DNA from: an uncultured delta proteobacterium
GTDB taxonomy: Bacteria; Myxococcota; Myxococcia; Myxococcales; 40CM-4-68-19
Length of the DNA: 64,000 bases
Direction of reading: 5' to 3'
NCBI GenBank assembly: GCA_903911145.1
Contig: CAIWCD010000025.1
Location: 1 to 64,000 of the forward strand
Each line of letters starts with the position of its first letter. Within the stretch, counting starts at the first letter, position 1. Of this stretch, positions 1 through 8,002 are shown piece after piece. A program made the translations under genes and the position numbers. The notes beneath the pieces are model-generated. The model was given only the letters and a program-made list of their open reading frames with translations, made no database searches and was not told the DNA's origin.

Positions 1-221
1 CGCCGCAGCCGCGTATTCTCCTGCCGCTCCTCCGTCGTCATCGCGCCCGGCGGCCCCTTCCCGGCGTCGATCTCAGCCTGCTTCGCCCAGGCTCGCAACG
101 AAGTTTCCGTCAGCCCCATCTCCTTCGAGAACAACCCGATGCTCTTCCCGCTGCGCTTCCACAGCGAAACCATCTCGGCCTTGTACTCCCTCGTGAAGCT
201 CCGTCGTTTTCTCGGTTCCAT
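1..221 (-). CDS. IS3-family transposase OrfA, partial (runs off left edge)
   Basis: From the ATG at 219-221 the minus strand reads MEPRKRRSFTREYKAEMV and continues with GKSIGLFSKEMGLTETSLRAW. This is the helix-turn-helix N-terminus of IS3/IS911-type OrfA (transposase_8 family), which binds the element ends. The 73 visible codons stop at the window edge. The rest of OrfA and the catalytic OrfB (DDE), usually reached by -1 frameshifting, would lie to the left. A longer open frame on the same strand (73-273) is out of frame with this and is a shadow. The start is supported by its position about 50 nt inside the terminal inverted repeat, as is usual in IS3 elements. Confidence 0.88.
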   Translation of the reverse strand, partial: MEPRKRRSFTREYKAEMVSLWKRSGKSIGLFSKEMGLTETSLRAWAKQAEIDAGKGPPGAMTTEERQENTRLR

Positions 222-245
222 GGACTGATTCTCCCTCACATCGAA

Positions 246-272
246 GGTGTCCACGAGATCGGGGCAGGCTCA
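246..272 (-). repeat. terminal inverted repeat of the IS3-family element
   Basis: On the minus strand from 272 the sequence reads TGAGCCTGCCCCGATCTCGT and then GGACACC. It begins with the TG dinucleotide expected at IS3-family ends and sits about 25 nt upstream of the OrfA start. The partner repeat is outside the window, so it is recognised by resemblance and position only. Confidence 0.7.
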
Positions 273-1510
273 ACCCGGCGATCCACCTCGATATGGAAGC
301 GCGCCGCTTCTATCTCGCAGGCCAGGCCTTCAACGCGCAGGACGTCTGGCTCATCGTCTTTCTGCTCGCATCGTTCGCATTCGGTCTGCTCTTCCTGACC
401 AGCTGGGCGGGCCGTGTCTGGTGCGGCTGGGGCTGCCCGCAGACGGTATTTCTCGAGGGGATCTTCCGTCCGATCGAGCGACTCATCGAAGGCAATGCGA
501 CGCAGCGGCGACAGCGCGATGCTTCCGGCTGGAACGCGCGCAAGCTTCTCCTGAAGGTCATTAAACAGATCATCTACGTCTCGATTGCGCTGATCCTCGC
601 GCACTGGGCGCTCGCCTTCTTCGTGCCGGTTCCCATGCTGGCCTCGATCATCCGCCACGGTCCCGCCGGACACGGCGTCCTCTTCACCTGGGCGATGGGG
701 CTGACTGCGCTCATCTGGTTCAACTTCGCCTGGTTCCGCGAGCAGCTCTGCATCATCGTCTGCCCCTACGGCAGGCTTCAGTCGGTGCTGCTCGACAAGC
801 AGTCGTTGATCATCGGCTACGACGAGAAACGCGGAGAGCCGCGCGGGAAGAAGCTCCACGTCGTCGCGTCCGATTCGCCCGCGGTCGGTGACTGCGTCGA
901 TTGCCACCGCTGCGTCGCCGTCTGCCCGACCGGAATCGATATCCGTCGCGGCGCGCAGATGGAGTGTATCGGCTGCGCGCAGTGCATCGATGCGTGCGAC
1001 GAAGTGATGGATCGACTGGAGCGCCCGCGAGGACTCGTGCGCTACGACTCGCTCGCCGGATTCGAGTCGACGCCGAAGCAGGTGCTGCGTCCGCGTCTCT
1101 TCATCTACGCGGGTCTGAGCGCGGCGGCCGCGCTGGCCGTCTTCCTCGATGTCGTCTGGCTGCGAACTCCATTCGAAGCCAATCTCCTCCGCGAGGGAGG
1201 CACGACCTATGTTCTCGACGGCACGACGGTGCGAGACCAGTTCGAACTCCACCTCGTGAACAAGCACGTCGAGCCGGCAGACTTCGAACTCTCGGTGATT
1301 GCCCCCGAGGGAATGACCGTCGTCCTGCCGCAACCGCATCTGCATCTCGGTTCGCTCGAGAGCCTGCGCACGCCGATCTTCGCGACGGCCAATCGCGCGG
1401 AGGTTCGCGGGCCGTTCGATCTGAACGTCCGGGTACGAGACGTCACCGCAGGCCGCGAGCGCACGCTGACGGGTCACTTCATCGGACCGCCGAATCCCCC
1501 TTCCAACTGA
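273..1510 (+). pseudogene. ccoG: CcoG (FixG/RdxA) cbb3 oxidase assembly protein, 5' end removed by IS insertion
   Basis: CcoG is a polyferredoxin-like inner-membrane protein needed to deliver copper to cbb3 cytochrome oxidase. The frame reads NPAIHLDMEARRFYLAG directly from the IS end, the usual CcoG sequence that follows its first membrane segment. About 60-80 N-terminal residues are therefore missing. Retained parts include the WCGWGCPQ motif near base 420 and two [4Fe-4S] clusters (CxxCxxCxxxCP near 892-927; CxxCxxCxxxC near 965-1000). Several membrane helices and the C-terminal Ig-like domain (about 1200-1500) are also present. An ATG at 293 could start a shortened product lacking helix 1, but no convincing ribosome site precedes it. 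The usual neighbours ccoH, ccoI and ccoS do not follow. Function is probably lost unless another copy exists. Confidence 0.9.
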
Positions 1511-1585
1511 TATGTCCCGCCCCGCGCTTACCGCGACGGCCGCTCCAGGCAAGCCTCACGCAGCGACTGGTGTACGGAGGTTCTT

Positions 1586-1984
1586 ATGTCCACGATTGCA
1601 ATGACGGTCGATTCGTTCACAGCGGAAATCAAGAAAGGGGGAATCCTCTTCATCGATTTCTGGGCCGGCTGGTGCGGACCCTGCCGCGCGTTTGCACCGA
1701 TTTTCGAGGGCGCCTCCAACAAGCACGCCGATATCACCTGGGCCAAGGTTGATACCGAGGCCGAGCAGCAGTTGGCAGGTGCGCTCGGCATCCAATCGAT
1801 TCCTACGCTGATGGTCTTCCGCGACGGGATTCTGCTGCTCGCGCAGCCGGGGATGCTCCCCGCATCCGCGCTCGACGGACTGGTCGCGGACGTGCGCGCG
1901 CTTGATATGGACGCGATCCGGCGCGAGGTCGCCGAGGCGGAGTCGCAAGCAGCGACGACCACGGCCGCACCGATATCGGAATAG
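1586..1984 (+). CDS. thioredoxin
   Basis: A 132-residue protein with the thioredoxin active site WCGPC (Cys30 and Cys33). It has the fold's typical FIDFWAGWCGPC strand-helix start and the cis-proline motif IPTL (SIPTLMVFRDG, about residues 71-81). It is slightly longer than E. coli TrxA because of a polar Ala/Thr-rich tail. It has no signal peptide, so it should act in the cytoplasm as a disulfide reductase. A good Shine-Dalgarno (GGAGG, 5 nt spacer) precedes the ATG. It is followed 12 nt later by a rhodanese gene, suggesting a thiol/sulfur redox unit behind the broken ccoG. It could be a specialised paralogue rather than the housekeeping TrxA. Confidence 0.9.
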   Translation: MSTIAMTVDSFTAEIKKGGILFIDFWAGWCGPCRAFAPIFEGASNKHADITWAKVDTEAEQQLAGALGIQSIPTLMVFRDGILLLAQPGMLPASALDGLVADVRALDMDAIRREVAEAESQAATTTAAPISE

Positions 1985-1996
1985 GAAAGCGCGCGA

Positions 1997-2338
1997 ATGG
2001 ACCCGGTTCAAACTGCCATCTTCGCCGCGCTGATCGTCGCCTTCCTGATCTTCAAACGGCTCGGCCAGATCAGCTCCGCGAAGGCGCGCGCGATGGTGCA
2101 GGCCGGCGCCACGCTCATCGATGTCCGCTCTCCGGGCGAGTTTGCCTCCGGGCATCTCCCGGCAGCGAAGAACATTCCGGTCGGGGAGATCGGCGCTCAT
2201 CTCGAGATGCTCGGCGCGAAGGAGTCACCGATCATCGTCTACTGCGCATCGGGAACGCGCAGCGCGATGGCCCGCGCGATCTTGAAGAGCAAGGGCTTCC
2301 GCGAGGTCTACAACCTCGGCGCGATGAGCCGCTGGTAG
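1997..2338 (+). CDS. membrane-anchored rhodanese-like protein
   Basis: A 113-residue protein with one N-terminal hydrophobic segment (about residues 6-20) followed by a single rhodanese domain. Visible motifs are LIDVRSPGEFASGHLPAAKNIP and the active-site loop CASGTRSA with Cys83, the sulfane-sulfur carrier. Rhodaneses move sulfur from thiosulfate or persulfides to acceptors. The single helix suggests it faces the periplasm or is tethered to the membrane. It follows the thioredoxin gene by 12 nt, so the two are probably co-transcribed; thioredoxin is a known sulfur acceptor for rhodaneses. Confidence 0.88.
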   Translation: MDPVQTAIFAALIVAFLIFKRLGQISSAKARAMVQAGATLIDVRSPGEFASGHLPAAKNIPVGEIGAHLEMLGAKESPIIVYCASGTRSAMARAILKSKGFREVYNLGAMSRW

Positions 2339-2385
2339 ATCGACGCGATCCCGATCCGACGCGGGCCGGGCATTAGAATCATGCG

Positions 2386-3267
2386 ATGGGAAGAACGCCG
2401 CTGGGCCATGCGCAGTTGGTTCCAGCGGCTGCGCTGCTCGATTTCTTCCGCGCGCGGATGAGCATCCCGCCGATTCTGGTCGATGCTTCTCTCTCCGAGG
2501 ATGGCCTCTGCACGCGCGACGCGCTCGTGCTGCATCCGCGCGCAGCCACCGGGGAGACCTTCCCTTCGACGCTCGCGCACGAGCTGTTCCACTTCTGGTC
2601 CCGACACGCCCTGAAGCAGTCGCGCTGGAGTGCGCTCCCGCGCGACGTCCCGCGCTTCAGCGCAGAGCGGAGCGAAGCACGCAGCTCGCCGGCGGCGGCC
2701 AACGTCGAGGAGATCGCCACCGATCTGCTGACAGAACGCCTCTGCGCCAGCGCAGGAGTTCCATTCCATTCCGCCTACCTCGTCGATCTTCCGCACGACC
2801 TGCTGTCTACCCGGCTCCTCTCCTTGCGAACAGCTCTCGCGAACTCTGTTCTTCCCCGCGCCGCGCCGGACACTCCTTCCCATCTCCACTCTGAGATCGC
2901 GGCGCTCAGCGAAACGCGCGAGGCGCTGCGGCGGCTGTCTGGATTCGAGTTGTCGGCGCTCGCACTCCACGAACTCAGGCAGGGCACGAACGGCTCTGGA
3001 CGCCAGTGGCCGATCCAGCTCGCTCCAGCGCTTCCAGCAGAGTTGGAATCGCTCGCCGCCGCGCTCGATGCGCTCGACGGTCCGCTGTTCCTCACGCTCA
3101 CCTGCCAGGCCTTCGCAAGGAGCTCTGCAACGACCGCGCGCAGTCCGTTCTGGAGCGGCGATTCACCGCTCTCCCCTGACGATCGACAACTCGCGGGCCG
3201 CCTTCGCGATCCCGAATCGCGCAGCGCGCTGCGATGCTTCCTGCTGGAACTGGCCTCGCGGACCTGA
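2386..3267 (+). CDS. uncharacterised protein with HELFH zincin-like motif
   Basis: A 293-residue soluble protein of no family I recognise. Around residue 65 it carries LAHELFHFWSRH, matching the HExxH zinc-binding motif of metallopeptidases. A helical, Leu/Ala-rich C-terminal half follows (about 150-290). There is no signal peptide. The ATG at 2386 has no strong ribosome site, and the gene begins 47 nt after the rhodanese gene. The end is uncertain: in another frame, 3268-3412 reads ERESIGYFLRPNAEGVLK and on to a stop, which looks like real protein. A frameshift may therefore have shortened this gene. The HExxH motif alone does not prove peptidase activity. Confidence 0.65.
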   Translation: MGRTPLGHAQLVPAAALLDFFRARMSIPPILVDASLSEDGLCTRDALVLHPRAATGETFPSTLAHELFHFWSRHALKQSRWSALPRDVPRFSAERSEARSSPAAANVEEIATDLLTERLCASAGVPFHSAYLVDLPHDLLSTRLLSLRTALANSVLPRAAPDTPSHLHSEIAALSETREALRRLSGFELSALALHELRQGTNGSGRQWPIQLAPALPAELESLAAALDALDGPLFLTLTCQAFARSSATTARSPFWSGDSPLSPDDRQLAGRLRDPESRSALRCFLLELASRT

Positions 3268-3510
3268 CCGCGGCGAGCGTGAGTCGATCGGTTACTTCCT
3301 GCGGCCCAATGCCGAGGGCGTGCTCAAGCATAGCGACGGCTGGCGGCCGTTGCTGCGAAAGCGCGTCGAACAGGATGGACGGCCGAGTCAGAACCGTCCG
3401 AGCTTCAGTTAGAGGTCAAGCAGGGGCCACGCCTTCGCGCAGCCTCCAACGAGGAAGGCCACGCGCCGCCCGTCAGGGTCTGGGATGTCGGTTGCGGAGG
3501 CTCGCCGTGC

Positions 3511-4371
3511 CTACCCGAGCAGCGCGCCGACGATCAGCGCGAAGGCGATTGTCAGCGATTGCAACACGACCACAACCGCAACGTTCCCGTCGCGCAGCGC
3601 ATTGCCGAGGTTCGCCTTCGGGAGAAAAATCCGGCGCAACGTCAGTTGGAATCCGAGCAGCACTGCGATTCCCATCGCGCCCGTTGCGCAGAAGATCAGC
3701 ACATCGGCGATCAGCCCTTGAGACTCGCCGCCGAGCGCGCTGCGCAGGAGAAGCGCATTTGCAACCAGCGCTCCGACCGTCTCGACTGCCGCAGCGCGAT
3801 TGTCGCGCGCGAGCTCTGCGGCACCCATCGGCGACCCGAGTCGGCGCGCGAGGAGAACGGCGAGAAGCAGCACCAGCATGCCCAACGCAAAGAAGAGTGC
3901 GAACGTCGCAAGACCGCGAAGGAGATCCTCACTGCCTCCCGCGACCGAGCCTTGAACCAACAGGCCGCTGGCGAGAAAGAGCCCGCCTTCCACAAGCCCG
4001 ACGCTGACGTTTCCATTCATGCACGCGTCGTCATCGTCGATTCCGCGCAGCAGCAGCGCATGGCAGAGAGCGCGCCCGGCGAAGAGCAGGACATAGGCAA
4101 CAATTCCGAAGAGAGCGACGCCAAGAAAATCGGCGACCAGGCCCTTCGACGGGCCTGACAACACACCCGCCATCGCGAGCGTCCCGCCGAGAAAGAGTCC
4201 CGCGCGGCGCAGCGCCACTGCCGTGTTCTGCCGCTCGAGAATCAAGGCGTCATCATCGAATCGGGTCGTCCGCAGATCGTCGGCCTTCTTCGCGAGGAAG
4301 GTCAGGACGAGCACCTCGAGCGCGAGCAGGCTTCCGCTGCCAATTGCCATCCAATCCAGACTGAATTTCAT
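3511..4371 (-). CDS. DUF350 (YjfL-type) membrane protein with two repeats
   Basis: A 286-residue integral membrane protein starting MKFSLDWMAIGS. It contains two DUF350 modules, each with about four hydrophobic helices, so it resembles two YjfL proteins joined end to end (YjfL of E. coli is about half this length). The long upstream open frame overlaps the preceding gene antisense and is not used. The ATG at 4371 lies 11 nt after the yjfC-like stop. It is the last gene of a yjfM-yjfC-yjfL-like operon. DUF350 function is not established; co-occurrence with a glutathionylspermidine-synthase-fold ligase is a known pattern. Confidence 0.85.
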   Translation of the reverse strand: MKFSLDWMAIGSGSLLALEVLVLTFLAKKADDLRTTRFDDDALILERQNTAVALRRAGLFLGGTLAMAGVLSGPSKGLVADFLGVALFGIVAYVLLFAGRALCHALLLRGIDDDDACMNGNVSVGLVEGGLFLASGLLVQGSVAGGSEDLLRGLATFALFFALGMLVLLLAVLLARRLGSPMGAAELARDNRAAAVETVGALVANALLLRSALGGESQGLIADVLIFCATGAMGIAVLLGFQLTLRRIFLPKANLGNALRDGNVAVVVVLQSLTIAFALIVGALLG

Positions 4372-4382
4372 TGCGGCACCGC

Positions 4383-5516
4383 CTATCGAAACCGGTGGGG
4401 AACAAAGTGGCTCTCGCCGGTAGTAATGAGCTCGGGCGACTCGCGAATCCCAATCCCTGCCGCGATGCCATCGATGAGCCAGCTCCCGATCACCGGATGC
4501 TGTCCATGAAACGTCGGCAGCTCCACATACTCCTGGTACACCGCCTGCTCTGCGTTCGCCGAGCCGGGCGTCGTCGTAATCTGCCCATTCAATGCCAGGG
4601 TAATGTTCTGCCCCTCGCGAGAGAAGAAGGGCTTGCGGACATAGTTCGCCGAGCGCGGAGCATTCAGATAAGCCGGCAACAGATTGGGATGACCCGGATT
4701 CAGCTCCCAGAGCATCGCAAGAATTCCCTTGTTCCAAAGCATGCGCCAGACCGGCTCGATCCATTGCATCGACTGCTCGACCTCGGGGATATGCGGCGCG
4801 AAGGATTCCGCAAGCAGCCACTCCCAGGGATAGAGCTTGAAGAGATCACTCATTGGATTGATCTCCAGATCCACGAATCGCCTGCGCGCCGAGTCCCAAC
4901 CGATCTCGTCGACATATAAGAAGCGGGTTTCAATACCCGCCTGGTTGGCGCAATCGGCGAGATAAGCGCAGGTCATCTCGTCTTCCCACGAGCCGCGCGT
5001 CGCGGTCAGGTGAAGGCGCGAACCGCGCAGGTAGCTTTTCAGCTCCCTCCACTTATCGATGAGTCGCTCGTGAATCGAATTGAACTGATCGCCGCCGAGT
5101 GCGGTCTCCTCGAACCAGTTCCACTGAATCACGGAAGCCTCGAGCAGCGCGGTCGGCGTGTCCGCATTGACCTCGAGCAGCTTCGGCGGTTGCTGGCCGT
5201 TATAGGCAAGATCCAACCGGGCATAGATCGACGGAGGCTCCGCTTCCCAGGCCCGACGGATCAGAGGCACCGCCAACGCAGGGATCCCAAGCTGCGCAAA
5301 GAGATCGCGCTCGATGATGTGCTCGGCCGCATTCAGGCATAGCCCGTAGATCTCATTGGTCGCGCTCTCGAGTTCGAGAACTTCCCGCTCCTGAAACAGG
5401 TAATGGGCCGTTTCGTCCCAATAAGGAGAACCATCCTGGTTGGTATGGTAGATAAACCCCTGCGCTTCGAGTTTCGCGCGCAGATCGCTGCGCGGCGCTT
5501 GGCGGATGCGCTCCAT
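4383..5516 (-). CDS. yjfC: glutathionylspermidine synthase-family ATP-grasp ligase (YjfC-like)
   Basis: A 377-residue protein matching the synthetase domain of glutathionylspermidine synthase (GSP_synth) and E. coli YjfC. It lacks the amidase domain of bifunctional Gss. Family sequence visible includes YARLDLAYNG, LLEVNADTPTALLEA and VRKPFFSREGQNI, typical of the ATP-grasp nucleotide and Mg sites. YjfC-type proteins probably ligate an amine to a carboxylate, but their substrate is unknown and true glutathionylspermidine synthesis should not be assumed. The start overlaps the upstream gene's stop by one base (TAATG), so the two are translationally coupled. Confidence 0.9.
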   Translation of the reverse strand: MERIRQAPRSDLRAKLEAQGFIYHTNQDGSPYWDETAHYLFQEREVLELESATNEIYGLCLNAAEHIIERDLFAQLGIPALAVPLIRRAWEAEPPSIYARLDLAYNGQQPPKLLEVNADTPTALLEASVIQWNWFEETALGGDQFNSIHERLIDKWRELKSYLRGSRLHLTATRGSWEDEMTCAYLADCANQAGIETRFLYVDEIGWDSARRRFVDLEINPMSDLFKLYPWEWLLAESFAPHIPEVEQSMQWIEPVWRMLWNKGILAMLWELNPGHPNLLPAYLNAPRSANYVRKPFFSREGQNITLALNGQITTTPGSANAEQAVYQEYVELPTFHGQHPVIGSWLIDGIAAGIGIRESPELITTGESHFVPHRFR

Positions 5517-5863
5517 TACTCCCCCCCTCCGCCGAATCCATGCGAACCGAATCCGCCGCGGGATACCGAGGAGGCAGACTCGCTGGAGCCGCTCGAACTG
5601 CCCCCGCCGAAGAAGGATGATCTGGAGCCGCCGGCTCCGTATCCATAGTAATGGGAAGAGGAATGGGTATAGGGATAGGACCAGTGATATCCAGGCACCG
5701 ATGCGTCACACTTGACGCGGTCGGCGGGAAGGTTGCTGTCGTCGACGCAGCGCCGGTCCGCACGCTCGCAGGCGAGCAACTCCGCTGACACGGAGAGGAC
5801 CAACCCCAGCTTGACCTGGCTGCTCCTGTGCGTGCGCGAACGAACGGGCTTTCGGGGCTTCAT
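5516..5863 (-). CDS. secreted, Gly/Ser-rich DUF1190-like protein (YjfM-like)
   Basis: A 115-residue protein from MKPRKPVRSRTHRSSQ. It has a basic N-terminus, a hydrophobic stretch (LGLVLSVSAELLAC), two further cysteines and a low-complexity tail rich in Gly, Ser and Phe ending SHGFGGGGE. This is the layout of DUF1190 (YgiB/YjfM) proteins. The position directly before yjfC matches the E. coli yjfM-yjfC pairing, which is the main support because sequence similarity is hard to judge by eye. The start at 5863 is preferred over 5905 because it puts the basic region just before the hydrophobic segment. Confidence 0.65.
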   Translation of the reverse strand: MKPRKPVRSRTHRSSQVKLGLVLSVSAELLACERADRRCVDDSNLPADRVKCDASVPGYHWSYPYTHSSSHYYGYGAGGSRSSFFGGGSSSGSSESASSVSRGGFGSHGFGGGGE

Positions 5864-6076
5864 GGCCACAATGCTAGCACCGAGGAGTCGTGAGCGATGA
5901 CTCAAACATGACCCGATGAACAGGACTGCTCTTGAGTTTCAATCGCCCTCGATTTGCCGCGAGGCTTTGATTTGCCCGACAACGGGAACGCATATGAAGG
6001 TTTCAGTTGCGGTGTTCGCGCTGTGGCGGCAGTCGGCGCTCCCGCAACCAGCGAGTGGGCATCAGCGCAGGCCCTT

Positions 6077-7069
6077 TCATGCGTGGTCTCTTCTTGATGG
6101 ATCGATGCCTGGGTCTTCGGATTCAGCGTAGCGACCCACGCGGCTTTTACCGAGAAGGCCCCGCACATAGATGATTCCCAGAACGATCAGGCAAATTGAA
6201 CCGAGCAGTAGATATCGGCCGACGATCGTGCTCGCGGACCAGCCGTGCAGATCGGAGAGCTGGCTTGGGTCAGAGAGCGCGACTCCTTCATTCTCGCCAA
6301 ATGGAATCGCATCCGGATCTGTGCATGCGGCCCACCAGGTCGAGAAGATATCGACGAACGTAGCAGCGCCAATCACCAGATATCCCCAGCGCAGCCAACC
6401 TATGACCAGCTGGGAATCGCGGCGCGCATAGAACGAGCTCATCAGCAGGACGGCGAAGATCATCGCGCCGCCGTCCCCGGCAAAGACGATCAGCGCGCGG
6501 GCGGAGTGCAGCGGCAGAAGCAACGTGCAGATGCTCTGCAGCGCGAGCAGCGAGACGCCGATCCCGACCTCGGCAGGATGTCTCAGACGCGCGCCTCTGA
6601 TGATGATCCAGATCAGCGAGCCTGAGACCAGAAGCGGCGCCGCGAAACCACGCGACTCCGAGAACATCATGGTCTTCCACACCACCGGGATGGCGACGAA
6701 TCCAGAGAGCCACGCGGCGGCAGCGTGGCCGAGTTCGTGGACCGGCATCGAGAGGAACGTGCGTTGGAGGAAGTGGCCGAGCGGAGCGGAATGGAACGCC
6801 AGCGCGACGAGCAGCGCAGAGGGAATCGCGAAGAGCCGCAAGCGGGATTCGAGCGCGAGCGACTCAGCGTCTCCATTCCAGACGGGTGATTGCGGCCGCA
6901 GGATCTCGACGTCGCTCGGTGGGAATCCGCGCGGACCATTCGCGGCCTGGTGGCCACTCACGACCCGCACACCATCGCGCAGCGCTTCCGCTTTGGAATA
7001 GACCGCTGCACACTTCGGGCATTTCAGCGCATCCACACGAGGCGCGCCGCACCATGCGCAGGTTGTCAT
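6077..7069 (-). CDS. zinc-ribbon membrane protein with HELGH motif (M50-like)
   Basis: A 330-residue protein. Residues 4-23 form a zinc ribbon with two CxxC knuckles (CAWC and CPKC). About six hydrophobic helices follow from residue 75. The second helical region carries MPVHELGHAAAAWLSG, the HExxH motif in the membrane setting typical of site-2-protease-like (M50) enzymes. The distal NPDG-type motif of true S2P proteins is not evident, so proteolysis is unproven. The gene is monocistronic, and its 5' end overlaps by 16 bases the start of the divergently oriented YfhO-like fragment. Confidence 0.75.
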   Translation of the reverse strand: MTTCAWCGAPRVDALKCPKCAAVYSKAEALRDGVRVVSGHQAANGPRGFPPSDVEILRPQSPVWNGDAESLALESRLRLFAIPSALLVALAFHSAPLGHFLQRTFLSMPVHELGHAAAAWLSGFVAIPVVWKTMMFSESRGFAAPLLVSGSLIWIIIRGARLRHPAEVGIGVSLLALQSICTLLLPLHSARALIVFAGDGGAMIFAVLLMSSFYARRDSQLVIGWLRWGYLVIGAATFVDIFSTWWAACTDPDAIPFGENEGVALSDPSQLSDLHGWSASTIVGRYLLLGSICLIVLGIIYVRGLLGKSRVGRYAESEDPGIDPSRRDHA

Positions 7070-7440
7070 CAGAGGACGTCGATATCATCGATTCGCTCCT
7101 CGAGCGCGCGCTCCCAGGCAGCTATGGAGACGTGCGCATCGACTCCTATGCCCCCGAGGAGATCGCGCTCACCGCGTCGGTGCCCGCTGGCGGCGCGATC
7201 CTCACCGGCACCGAGAGAGCTGCGCCAGGCTGGCGGGCCTGGGTCGACGGAGCCCCCGTAGAACCGGTCCGGACCAACCTCTTCTTCCGCGGCCTCGAGT
7301 TGCCGTCGGGCGAGCACCGGGTCTTGTGGAAATACCAGCCGCGCTGGTGGTGGCCGCTGGTCTGCGTGAGCACGGCGACTCAAGCGCTGGTGGTGGCGAC
7401 CGCACTCGCGCTGCGCAAGCGCCGCGCCGCGCTGCTCTGA
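7054..7440 (+). CDS. YfhO-like C-terminal domain fragment
   Basis: A 128-residue product from MRRLSSEDVD. It contains the closing beta-sandwich of YfhO-type membrane glycosyltransferase-like proteins: APGWRAWVDGAPVEPVRTN, FRGLELPSGEHRVLWKY, then one hydrophobic helix and a KRR end. Full YfhO proteins have about 700-900 residues with a dozen helices before this domain, and none of that is here. It is therefore either the relic of a longer gene or an independent single-helix protein that kept only this domain. No ribosome site is obvious before the ATG, which favours a relic. Confidence 0.6.
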   Translation: MRRLSSEDVDIIDSLLERALPGSYGDVRIDSYAPEEIALTASVPAGGAILTGTERAAPGWRAWVDGAPVEPVRTNLFFRGLELPSGEHRVLWKYQPRWWWPLVCVSTATQALVVATALALRKRRAALL

Positions 7441-8002
7441 ACAAACCACGCGACACAACGCGAAGCGGGAACGTCATGACCTGGACGGCAGTCACGCCGC
7501 CGACCCTGACGGGCACGCCGCCGTTTCACGTCGTGCCTTGATTCATCGTCCATCACGCGCATTGCGCACCAGCGACTGGAGCGTAGTGCGCACGCTGGAT
7601 AGACCCGCGGGGATGAAAGCCCCCGACGAACTGCTCGCCGCCGTGTATGCCAATCCGCAAGTCGACGCGCCTCACGCCGCTCGCTGGTGCCCTGACGAAA
7701 CGCCCGGTGCTGTTTGCGGATACATACAAGGCTCAATGAATATCAATTCCGTCATCGCCCAGATGGAGACGGTCGAGGGTTGGTTCACCCGCGACGAGGC
7801 GGAGCTGATCGCGGTGGCGCGTTGCGCGGCTCTTGAGCAGGAGCTTGCCACGCTCCGCAGCGAGCAGGAGGCGATGCACCACCGCGCCGTCGAACAGCCG
7901 AACGTCAATGCGGCATTGGAAGCGTCGCTGCTTGAGATGGCTTCATCGTCGGCCGTGCGCGGCGCCCGACTTCTTCAGCAGGCAAGCCCAGCGGCGCCGC
8001 GC
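7441..8002 (+). other. intergenic stretch with decayed coding sequence
   Basis: An open frame continues through this stretch into the lipoprotein gene, but it reads like joined fragments. From the ATG at 7738, after an AAGG, it reads MNINSVIAQMETVEGWFTRD, like the first residues of some class I SAM-dependent methyltransferases. No SAM-binding motif follows; instead there is a short coiled-coil-like segment (LEQELATLRSEQEAMHH). 7441-7737 shows nothing recognisable. Together with the YfhO fragment this suggests an eroded surface-glycan or glycosyltransferase locus. Confidence 0.35.

Larger units (their letters stand above)
1..272 (-). mobile_element. IS3-family insertion sequence, upstream end only
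   Basis: The element's orfA-proximal end lies at 272, with its body extending left out of the window. The boundary is set by a terminal sequence of IS3 type that starts 5'-TGAGCCTGCCCC on the minus strand. It is also set by the ccoG reading frame resuming immediately outside it. The other end and the 3-4 bp target duplication typical of the family are not visible. Confidence 0.8.

Noticed and set aside
236-1552. 438-codon minus-strand open frame over ccoG
   Set aside because: The plus strand carries unmistakable CcoG motifs; the minus frame is an Arg/Glu-rich shadow.
3234-4007. 257-codon plus-strand frame downstream of the HELFH gene
   Set aside because: Extremely Arg/Ala/Ser-rich and antisense to the DUF350 gene; no ribosome site.
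4383-5516. Complete bifunctional glutathionylspermidine synthetase/amidase
   Set aside because: Only the synthetase-type domain is present; the Cys-His amidase domain is absent and the length fits YjfC.
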